Below the pieces are notes generated by a model. That model saw only the letters and a list, made by a program, of their open reading frames with translations, ran no database searches and was not told where the DNA came from. This document shows positions 26,831 to 32,636 of a stretch of DNA of 32,636 nt, piece after piece. How positions within the stretch are numbered: position 1 is the stretch's first letter; the number at the start of each line of letters is the position of its first letter. A program made the position numbers and the translations under genes. Source of the stretch: Chitinophagales bacterium (GTDB lineage Bacteria > Bacteroidota > Bacteroidia > Chitinophagales > Chitinophagaceae); NCBI GenBank assembly GCA_015655125.1, contig JAATFP010000008.1, positions 1-32,636 on the forward strand. Direction: 5' to 3'.

Positions 26831-28120
26831 ATGGATAATCGCCGTTCCTTCCTCAACAAACTTTCCATCCTTTCGGCATCGGCCGTTGCAGCCAATATTT
26901 TTCAGCGGGTGTGGGCAAACGATCTTTCTGCGGCCGTTACACGTGTGGCCGATAAAAGCGCACAGGAACTGGCAGCTGATGAAGACTTTTGGTATTATAT
27001 TCAGCAATCGTACAGCATTGCGCCCAATTTTATCAATCTTAACAATGGCGGTGTTTCGCCGGCGCCAAAATCGGTGGCCGACGCCATGAAGCAGGCTTAC
27101 GATATGAGCAATCTCGGTCCGAGTTATTTCATGTGGCGCATTGTTGATACCGGCCGTGAGCCTTTGCGGCAGCGCCTTGCCGCACTTGCAGGATGCGAAA
27201 CGGAAGAGCTTGCATTGCAGCGTAATGCTTCCGAGGCGCTTGAAACGGTGATCTTCGGCCTGGATTTTAAACCGGGCGACGAGATCGTGCTTTGTAAGCA
27301 GGATTACCCGCACATGATGAACGCCTGGAAGCAACGCGAACGAAGGGAGGGGTTGAAGCTTATTTGGGTGGATCTTCAACTGCCTTCAGAAGACGACGAT
27401 TACCTTGTAAAAAAATATACCGACGTGTTCACCGCGAACACAAAACTGGTACAACTGACGCATCTTATCAACTGGACCGGACAAAAAATGCCGGTAAAAA
27501 AAATTGCTGCGGAGGCAAAAAAACGCAACATAGAAGTATTGATAGACGGGGCTCATTCATTTGCTCATTTTGATTTTCTGATAAAGGACCTTAACTGCGA
27601 TTATTTTGGAACAAGCCTTCATAAATGGCTCGGGGCGCCGATCGGGACAGGTTTTCTTTATGTGAAGAAAGATAAGGTTGGTAAAATATGGCCGCATTTT
27701 TCTGCGGAAGACAAACAAAAAGATGATATCCGTAAGTTTGAAAATCTCGGTACAAGGCCGTTCTTTATTGAACAATGCATTGACAAAGCGATCGACTTTC
27801 ATGAAATGATCGGTATCAACAGAAAAGAAGAAAGATTGCTCTACCTGAAGAACTATTGGATGAACAAAGTGAAGGATGTTCCTAAAGTAAAGCTGCATAC
27901 TTCTATGAAAAAAGAATATGGTGGCGCGATAGGAATGATCAGTATCGAAGGGAAGAAGCCGGTGGAACTCGATGGTTTTTTATGGACAAATTATCATATT
28001 CACACGGTGAGCGTGTCGTATGAAAATATCAATGGCGTAAGGATCACACCGAATGTGTACACCAGTTTACGGGATCTGGATACTTTGGTGGCCGGGATCA
28101 AAAAGTTCGCATCGGGTTAG
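26831..28120 (+). CDS. Tat-signal class V aminotransferase (isopenicillin-N-epimerase-like)
   Basis: 429-aa PLP enzyme with an N-terminal twin-arginine signal: MDNRRSFLNK followed by a hydrophobic stretch and a likely cleavage after VWA. So it is probably exported folded, with cofactor, to the periplasm. The PLP-binding features are LIDGAHSFAHFDF (Asp239) and the Schiff-base Lys265 in TSLHKWLGAP; NNGGVSPAPKSV near 71-82 is the usual class V substrate loop. The ATG at 26831 is preferred over 26786 because it gives the Tat signal. The reaction is unknown; related annotations include isopenicillin-N epimerase and cysteine desulfurase-like enzymes. It lies between cyanophycin synthetase and cyanophycinase genes. 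Confidence 0.9.
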   Translation: MDNRRSFLNKLSILSASAVAANIFQRVWANDLSAAVTRVADKSAQELAADEDFWYYIQQSYSIAPNFINLNNGGVSPAPKSVADAMKQAYDMSNLGPSYFMWRIVDTGREPLRQRLAALAGCETEELALQRNASEALETVIFGLDFKPGDEIVLCKQDYPHMMNAWKQRERREGLKLIWVDLQLPSEDDDYLVKKYTDVFTANTKLVQLTHLINWTGQKMPVKKIAAEAKKRNIEVLIDGAHSFAHFDFLIKDLNCDYFGTSLHKWLGAPIGTGFLYVKKDKVGKIWPHFSAEDKQKDDIRKFENLGTRPFFIEQCIDKAIDFHEMIGINRKEERLLYLKNYWMNKVKDVPKVKLHTSMKKEYGGAIGMISIEGKKPVELDGFLWTNYHIHTVSVSYENINGVRITPNVYTSLRDLDTLVAGIKKFASG

Positions 28121-28270
28121 CTACTTGGAGAGGTTGCGGTAAAAATTGTGGGGTATAGGCTCATTAAACTACCTGTTGAAATTAAATAAACTCGTCACCC
28201 CGCACCTCGGTGGAATTCATAATTAACAATAGTTGATAACTATAAAGCATCGCTCAAGCATGAATTACCC

Positions 28271-28278
28271 TAAATTTG
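28271..28278 (+). promoter_or_regulatory. Possible -7 promoter box of cphB
   Basis: A perfect TAAATTTG lies 22 bp before the cphB start codon. No matching TTTG is found at the proper distance upstream, so this is only a partial promoter match. It suggests that cphB can be transcribed on its own in the 180-bp gap after the aminotransferase gene. Confidence 0.35.
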
Positions 28279-28300
28279 CGTTGTAACCAAAACGGTTTAA

Positions 28301-29197
28301 ATGCAATTTGCAAAAGGAAAGCTTCTGGCTATCGGCGGTGCCGAAGATAAAGGAACGGATCTCGAAAGCGGACAAGTAAAACGCAATAACCTGAATTTTT
28401 TTGAATTGGGCATTCTTCGCCGGATCGTGGAAGAAACGGGCGGAGTGGATACCAGGATCGAAGTGATCACCACGGCCAGCATGATTCCTTATGAAGTGGG
28501 CGACAATTATCTGAACGCCTTTGGCAAGATCGGCTGCACCGATATTGGCCTCATGCACATCCGCAACCGCGCCGACGCTATGAATCCCGAATATCTTGAA
28601 CGCATCAAAAACTGTGGCGCCGTGATGTTCAGCGGCGGCAACCAGCTTCGGCTCACCAGCACCTTTGGCGGTACACAATTTCTCAATACGATCTTACAGC
28701 GTTTCAACGACGAGCCCGATTTTCTGGTAGCAGGAACTTCGGCAGGCGCCATGGCCATGAGCAATACCATGATCTACGAAGGCAATGCAACGAAGGCGCA
28801 TTTAAAAGGTGAAGTGAAGATTACAACGGGTCTTGGCTTTATGGATGATGTGATATTTGATTCGCACTTCGAAAAACGTGGCCGTTTCGGAAGACTGGCG
28901 CAGGCCGTAGCTTCCAATCCACAGTGCATCGGCGTTGGACTTGGTGAAGACACCGGAATGCTGATCAAAGATGGCAATACGATGGAAGCGATCGGGAGCG
29001 GGTTGGTAATCATTGTTGACGGTCATGATATCGGCCACAGCAACATTGCAGATATCCCCGACGGTTGCCCGATCAGCATTGAAAATCTAAAAGTGCATTT
29101 TTGCGAAAAAGGAAACGGTTATAAGGCGATCGAAAGACAGTTCATCCCGGAAGTGGAAGAGGGCGCAGTGGTAAAGAAACAGGTACATGTGGAATAG
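28301..29197 (+). CDS. cphB: Cyanophycinase
   Basis: 298-aa serine exopeptidase (peptidase family S51) that cuts cyanophycin into beta-aspartyl-arginine dipeptides. The nucleophile is Ser147 in GTSAGAMAMS, with His189 (FDSHFEKRGRFGRL) and Glu216 (VGLGEDTGM); each is exactly 15 positions later than the Ser132, His174 and Glu201 triad of the Synechocystis enzyme, so the whole triad and its spacing are kept. There is no signal peptide (MQFAKGKLLAIGGAEDKG), so it acts in the cytoplasm on the cell's own polymer rather than as a secreted scavenger. No isoaspartyl dipeptidase gene is in the window. Confidence 0.96.
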   Translation: MQFAKGKLLAIGGAEDKGTDLESGQVKRNNLNFFELGILRRIVEETGGVDTRIEVITTASMIPYEVGDNYLNAFGKIGCTDIGLMHIRNRADAMNPEYLERIKNCGAVMFSGGNQLRLTSTFGGTQFLNTILQRFNDEPDFLVAGTSAGAMAMSNTMIYEGNATKAHLKGEVKITTGLGFMDDVIFDSHFEKRGRFGRLAQAVASNPQCIGVGLGEDTGMLIKDGNTMEAIGSGLVIIVDGHDIGHSNIADIPDGCPISIENLKVHFCEKGNGYKAIERQFIPEVEEGAVVKKQVHVE

Positions 29198-29230
29198 TCG
29201 GGCATTAAGAATTAGCAATTCAAGATATAT

Positions 29231-29262
29231 AAAAGAGTCTGGCGAAAAGCGCAGACTCTTTT
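29231..29262. terminator. Bidirectional terminator between cphB and tyrS
   Basis: An 11-bp perfect stem (AAAAGAGTCTG with CAGACTCTTTT, 29231-29241 and 29252-29262) and a 10-nt loop give T-rich ends on both strands. It lies between the convergent cphB and tyrS genes and can serve both. Confidence 0.88.
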
Positions 29263-29287
29263 AGTTTGAGAATTTTTTAAGTCTTAA

Positions 29288-30568
29288 TTAATTTGCTTTC
29301 AGCAAATAGGTATTCTTTTTCCCTTTTTGTACCAGGATAAATTTATCGAACAGCAACTGTGAATGATCTACAACAAATTTCGGGTCGTCGATCTTTTGTT
29401 TGTTAATGCTTACGCCACCGCCCAGGATCATTTTTCTTGCGTCGCCTTTGCTTGGAAAAATATTTGCCTCGGCCAGTAATGTAGTGATATCAATACCTGT
29501 GATCAATGCAGCCTTACTGGTATCAATCTTTTCTATTCCCTCAATATTGTTGAGATCATCTTCGGAAAAACTTTCGATAGAGGCATTTTGTGTGGCAAAT
29601 AATTTTTCCGTTGTGGCGATGGCCTTCTGGTATTCCTCTTCGCCATGGACGAAAACGGTGAGCTCTCTGGCCAATGTCTTTTGTAATTCCCGTGCAGCTG
29701 CATTCTCAGAATGTTTTGCAACCAGGAAGTCGATTGCCGCCTTATCTAAAAATGTAAATATTTTAATCCAGTTTGTTGCGTCTTCATCTGAAGCATTGAA
29801 CCAAAACTGGTAAAATTGATATGGCGTTGTTTTGGCGGCGTCGAGCCACACATTGCCCGCTTCAGATTTTCCGAATTTTGTTCCGTCGGCTTTTTTGATG
29901 AGCGGACAAGTAAATGCGAATGCTTCACCGCCATCTTTCCTGCGGATGAGTTCTGTGCCTGTGACGATATTTCCCCACTGGTCGCTGCCGCCCATTTGCA
30001 GTTTGCAATTTTTGTTTTTGTACAGCCAGTAAAAATCATATCCCTGCACCAGCTGGTAAGTAAATTCTGTGAAGGACATTCCGTTGGCACTTTCCAGCCT
30101 TTTTTTTACGCTGTCTTTTGCCATCATATAATTGACCGTAATGTGTTTTCCGGCATCGCGGATGAAATCAAGGAAGCTGATGCTTTTGAACCAATCGTAA
30201 TTGTTCACCATTACTGCTGCATTTGCCTTTGCGGGGTCAAAATCAAGAAATTTCTCTAATTGAGCTTTCACACCTGCCTGGTTTTTTTGCAACACTTCTT
30301 CGCTGAGCATATTGCGTTCTTCGCTTTTTCCGCTCGGATCACCCACCATTCCGGTAGCACCGCCAACAAGCGCATAAGGCTTATGTCCGGCTTTTTGCAA
30401 ATGCACGAGCAGTAAGATAGGCACCAGGTTGCCGATATGTAAGCTGTCTGCCGTAGGGTCGAAACCGATATAGGCGCTCGTTAGTTCCTTATTCAGCTGT
30501 TCTTTCGTTCCCGGCATGATATCCTGGATCATTCCGCGCCAGCGTAGTTCTTCTATAAAAGCGTTCAT
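29288..30568 (-). CDS. tyrS: Tyrosyl-tRNA synthetase
   Basis: 426-aa class I aminoacyl-tRNA synthetase that charges tRNA-Tyr. The HIGH-type motif is HIGN in PTADSLHIGNLVPIL, the Tyr-binding QGYDFYWLYKN and GGSDQWGNIV segments are present, and the KMSKS-type loop reads KFGKS. The C-terminal S4-like RNA-binding domain ends in GKKNTYLLKAN. The ATG at 30568 matches the conserved N-terminus (MNAFIEELRWRGMIQDIMPG); the longer in-frame extension up to 30694 reads through heptamer repeats in the promoter and is not coding. It is a single gene on the minus strand. Confidence 0.96.
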   Translation of the reverse strand: MNAFIEELRWRGMIQDIMPGTKEQLNKELTSAYIGFDPTADSLHIGNLVPILLLVHLQKAGHKPYALVGGATGMVGDPSGKSEERNMLSEEVLQKNQAGVKAQLEKFLDFDPAKANAAVMVNNYDWFKSISFLDFIRDAGKHITVNYMMAKDSVKKRLESANGMSFTEFTYQLVQGYDFYWLYKNKNCKLQMGGSDQWGNIVTGTELIRRKDGGEAFAFTCPLIKKADGTKFGKSEAGNVWLDAAKTTPYQFYQFWFNASDEDATNWIKIFTFLDKAAIDFLVAKHSENAAARELQKTLARELTVFVHGEEEYQKAIATTEKLFATQNASIESFSEDDLNNIEGIEKIDTSKAALITGIDITTLLAEANIFPSKGDARKMILGGGVSINKQKIDDPKFVVDHSQLLFDKFILVQKGKKNTYLLKAN

Positions 30569-30589
30569 CGTTTGGTTTTTATCGGATGG

Positions 30590-30597
30590 CAAAAATA
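30590..30597 (-). promoter_or_regulatory. Possible -7 promoter box of tyrS
   Basis: TATTTTTG on the minus strand matches TAnnTTTG and ends 21 bp before the tyrS start codon. The nearest upstream TTTG (30632-30629) is 31 bp away instead of about 20, because heptamer repeats fill the spacer. Confidence 0.5.
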
Positions 30598-30621
30598 GTG
30601 AATAGTGAATAGTGAATAGTG
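30594..30621. repeat. Four tandem copies of heptamer AATAGTG in the tyrS promoter region
   Basis: AATAGTG occurs four times in a row with no mismatches. The first copy overlaps the candidate -7 box of tyrS. Tandem short repeats of this kind can change copy number by slippage. Confidence 0.9.
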
Positions 30622-30704
30622 AAATCTTCAAAGAGAATAAAGGTACATTTTGAAAAACCTGCGGGCTAATTATATCCTCGGTGTCGTCCGGCAAGTTCAG
30701 ACCC

Positions 30705-30841
30705 GGTTCGGCTTACGGCTATAAACCTTAAACCCCGAACCTTCAGCCATGCACCTTCCTTCCGCAACCCGGTTGCGGGGCGAGGCAACGTTTCCCGTGA
30801 TTTCCGGCTCTTTATAAAGGACCGGAAATGTGGGGAACGTT
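30705..30841. other. Hairpin-rich segment between tyrS and the PorV/PorQ gene
   Basis: Three inverted repeats lie in a row: GGTTCGG (30705-30711) with CCGAACC (30735-30741); CCGCAA (30762-30767) with TTGCGG (30773-30778); and a long one in which AACGTTTCCC (30787-30796) and ATTTCCGG (30800-30807) pair with CCGGAAAT (30822-30829) and GGGGAACGTT (30832-30841), with one G-T pair. The segment has no reading frame of note and is more GC-rich than the flanks. It could be a small RNA, but I matched no known family. Confidence 0.5.
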
Positions 30842-30859
30842 GACCAGCACTTATTTACG

Positions 30860-30887
30860 TTTGAACGGGCTAAAATCCCTAAATTTG
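30860..30887 (+). promoter_or_regulatory. Candidate promoter of the PorV/PorQ-family gene
   Basis: TTTG (30860-30863) and a perfect TAAATTTG (30880-30887) are separated by 16 bp, slightly shorter than usual for Bacteroidota. It would give a leader of nearly 100 nt. Confidence 0.5.
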
Positions 30888-30992
30888 GCTGTCAAATTAG
30901 TATCTTATACGGACTAACTGCACAATTTGTTACGTATAAATACGTTAATCAGGGTGCGATGTTATCCAGGCTCAATTACCAATCAATCTATC

Positions 30993-32099
30993 ATGAAACA
31001 AAGCTTTACTGCTTTTATCTTACTGACACTGCTTTTTTCCAATAAAGGATACTCTCAGTTCAGGAAATATTCCAACGAATTCCTGAATATCGGTGCGGGC
31101 GCACGCGGACTTGCCATGGGCAATGCCCAGGTGGCTTCCGTAAGCGATGCCACGGCCGGTTACTGGAACCCCGCAGGATTAACCGGCGTCAAAAACGATC
31201 CGAATGCCACCATCATGCACGCGGAATATTTTGCAGGGATAGCAAAATACGATTACGCTTCCCTCGCTATCCCGGTGCAGGACAACAAGCGTACCATCGG
31301 TTTTTCGTTGCTGCGTTTCGCTGTGGATGACATCCCGAACACTTTGTTCCTGGTGGAACCTGATGGCAGTATCAACTATAATAATATTCAAACATTTTCC
31401 TCTGCCGACTATGCGTTTCTTTTCTCCTTTGCGCAAAATTTAAAGCAGACGGACGATATCAATATCAGTTTTGGCGCCAATGCAAAAGTTATCTACCGGA
31501 AGGTGGGCAAGTTTGCTACTGCATGGGGCTTTGGGTTGGATGCCGGGCTTCAGATCCGCGCCAAAAAATGGCACGTTGGCGTAATGGCGCGCGATGTTAC
31601 CACCACTTTCAACGCATGGGCATTCAAATTTACAGAAAAGGAAAAAGAAGTGTTGTATCTCACAAAAAATGATATCCCCGTGAAATCAACTGAAATCACG
31701 GCACCGCGGCTGGTGCTTGGCGGCGGTTATACTTTCAACATAAGCAAGTCGGTGAAACTGATGGCGGAGGCCAATGTAGACGTCACATTCGACGGTAAAA
31801 GGAACACGATTCTCAGCAGCGACCCGGTGAGTGCAGATCCTCATCTGGGCCTGGAAGCATCTATAAAAGATGTGTTCTTCGTTCGCGGCGGTATCACCAA
31901 CTTTCAACGTGCCCTGGCAGATGAAGATACCACCAACCAAAAAAAGGTGTGGATCTATCAACCGAGCATCGGGGCAGGGTTCAGGATAAAAAATGTACAG
32001 CTCGATTATGCGTTTTCCAATCTTGCAAACCAGTCAAATCCGTTGTTTACCCACGTGATTTCACTCACGATCAACTTTAAGAAAAAAGAAGAAAACTAA
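30993..32099 (+). CDS. PorV/PorQ-family outer-membrane beta-barrel protein
   Basis: 368-aa outer-membrane protein. The first residues, MKQSFTAFILLTLLFSNKGYS, are a signal peptide. The mature part starts with the family signature FLNIGAGARGLAMGNAQVAS, then ATAGYWNPAGL, and continues as alternating beta-strands to a C-terminal HVISLTINFKKK strand, as in the FadL-like barrels PorV and PorQ of the type IX secretion system. The ATG at 30993 is chosen because it starts the signal peptide; an in-frame ATG at 30927 does not. It lies 18 bp upstream of a PorU2-like gene, so the pair is probably one operon and works in secretion or cell-surface attachment. Confidence 0.9.
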   Translation: MKQSFTAFILLTLLFSNKGYSQFRKYSNEFLNIGAGARGLAMGNAQVASVSDATAGYWNPAGLTGVKNDPNATIMHAEYFAGIAKYDYASLAIPVQDNKRTIGFSLLRFAVDDIPNTLFLVEPDGSINYNNIQTFSSADYAFLFSFAQNLKQTDDINISFGANAKVIYRKVGKFATAWGFGLDAGLQIRAKKWHVGVMARDVTTTFNAWAFKFTEKEKEVLYLTKNDIPVKSTEITAPRLVLGGGYTFNISKSVKLMAEANVDVTFDGKRNTILSSDPVSADPHLGLEASIKDVFFVRGGITNFQRALADEDTTNQKKVWIYQPSIGAGFRIKNVQLDYAFSNLANQSNPLFTHVISLTINFKKKEEN

Positions 32100-32117
32100 T
32101 CTTAATACATCTTTATA

Positions 32118-32636
32118 ATGATGAAAAAATTACTGATTCCTGTCCTGTTATTGCTGGCGTTCTCCGCAAAGGCGCAGCTAAACAATAGCTGGATAGACTA
32201 CAGCAAAACATACTACAAATTCAGGATTGCGAAAGATTCGGTTTTTCGTATTCCACAGCCGCTCCTTGCAACTATGGGGCTCGGTGCCGTGAATGCGGAT
32301 AACTTTCAGCTTTGGAGAAATGGCGAGCAGGTGCGTTTGTACACCTCCGTTAGCAACGCAGCATTGGGTGCATCAGACTTCATCGAATTCTGGGGGCAGT
32401 CTAACGACGGCAAACCTGATAAAAGACTATACAAGGATGAAAATTTTCAGCTGGCCGATAAGTATAGCCTAGAAACGGATACTTCCACCTATTTTTTAAC
32501 TACCAGCACTACCGGTGGTAATCTTCGTTTTGTAAATACGATAAATGCATCGCCCAGCGCCGTTGCTCCCGACGCATACTTTATGCGTAAGGTGGATATA
32601 AATTACAGGCAAATGATCAATCGTGGTTTTGCCTAC
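32118..32636 (+). CDS. porU2: PorU2-like type IX secretion system protein, 5' part only
   Basis: The first 173 codons of a gene that runs off the window. The start MMKKLLIPVLLLLAFSAKAQ is a signal peptide, with the next ATG (32121) an equal alternative. The mature part (NNSWIDYSKTYYKFRI, then DSVFRIPQPLLATMG and FIEFWGQSNDGKPDKRLY) is the conserved N-terminus of long Bacteroidota proteins of the C25/gingipain-like PorU2 group. The peptidase domain itself would lie outside the window, so the assignment rests on the N-terminus and on the PorV/PorQ-family gene 18 bp upstream. Confidence 0.65.
   Translation, partial: MMKKLLIPVLLLLAFSAKAQLNNSWIDYSKTYYKFRIAKDSVFRIPQPLLATMGLGAVNADNFQLWRNGEQVRLYTSVSNAALGASDFIEFWGQSNDGKPDKRLYKDENFQLADKYSLETDTSTYFLTTSTTGGNLRFVNTINASPSAVAPDAYFMRKVDINYRQMINRGFAY

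Noticed and set aside
30568..30694. N-terminal extension of tyrosyl-tRNA synthetase
   Set aside because: The extra 42 codons read through the tandem heptamers and promoter box; the family starts at the later Met.
30705..30841. tmRNA, RNase P RNA or SRP RNA
   Set aside because: The conserved sequence elements of these RNAs were not found on either strand.
1..32636. CRISPR arrays, insertion sequences, prophage genes
   Set aside because: No regularly spaced repeats with unique spacers, transposase, integrase or phage structural gene was seen.

Overview
The window looks like chromosomal DNA of a member of the Bacteroidota, most likely a Chitinophagaceae-type soil or freshwater bacterium. The evidence is a PorV/PorQ-family outer-membrane protein followed by a PorU-like type IX secretion gene at the right edge, promoters of the TTTG / TAnnTTTG type (best seen upstream of a tRNA-Gln), weak Shine-Dalgarno signals, and many lipoproteins with a Cys lipobox. 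The genus is an inference. No phage, insertion sequence or CRISPR array was found.

Layout. (1) 1-5900, minus strand: a complete tripartite RND efflux operon in the order membrane-fusion lipoprotein, RND pump, outer-membrane factor. It ends in a hairpin terminator, and a REP-like palindrome sits between the first two genes. (2) 5978-6361: a small unrecognised lipoprotein gene. (3) 6564-20023: a metabolic and ion-homeostasis block. A Crp/Fnr-type regulator is divergent from a plus-strand run: GcvH-like protein, methyltransferase, DUF983 protein, 92-aa unknown, SulP transporter, then acetate kinase and phosphoketolase. Convergent to these are an alcohol dehydrogenase and a magnesium-type P-ATPase, followed by an NRAMP-related transporter on the plus strand. 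Phosphoketolase makes acetyl phosphate and acetate kinase turns it into ATP and acetate. Together with ion pumps and a Crp-type regulator, this suggests an energy-limitation or low-oxygen response unit (inference).

(4) 20186-23408, minus strand: a short AraC-type regulator, an SDR oxidoreductase with a strong terminator, a clearly decayed aldehyde dehydrogenase gene, a DoxX-like protein, a SnoaL-like lipoprotein and an ion-channel gene whose 5' end is out of frame with its best start codon. (5) 23409-23909: a gene-poor stretch, then tRNA-Gln(TTG) with its own terminator and consensus promoter. (6) 24027-29197: a cyanophycin locus. Cyanophycin synthetase is divergent from a Tat-signal class V aminotransferase, which is followed by cyanophycinase with its full catalytic triad. 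(7) 29288-30568: tyrosyl-tRNA synthetase, with heptamer tandem repeats in its promoter region. (8) 30569-30992: a hairpin-rich intergenic region. (9) 30993 to the end: the PorV/PorQ-family gene and the 5' part of a PorU2-like gene.

The most unusual points are the GcvH-like protein with Asp where the lipoylated Lys should be, the NRAMP homologue lacking the canonical metal-site residues, the three-frame aldehyde dehydrogenase pseudogene, the cyanophycin locus with an exported aminotransferase, and several unexplained repeats and dyads in promoter regions.
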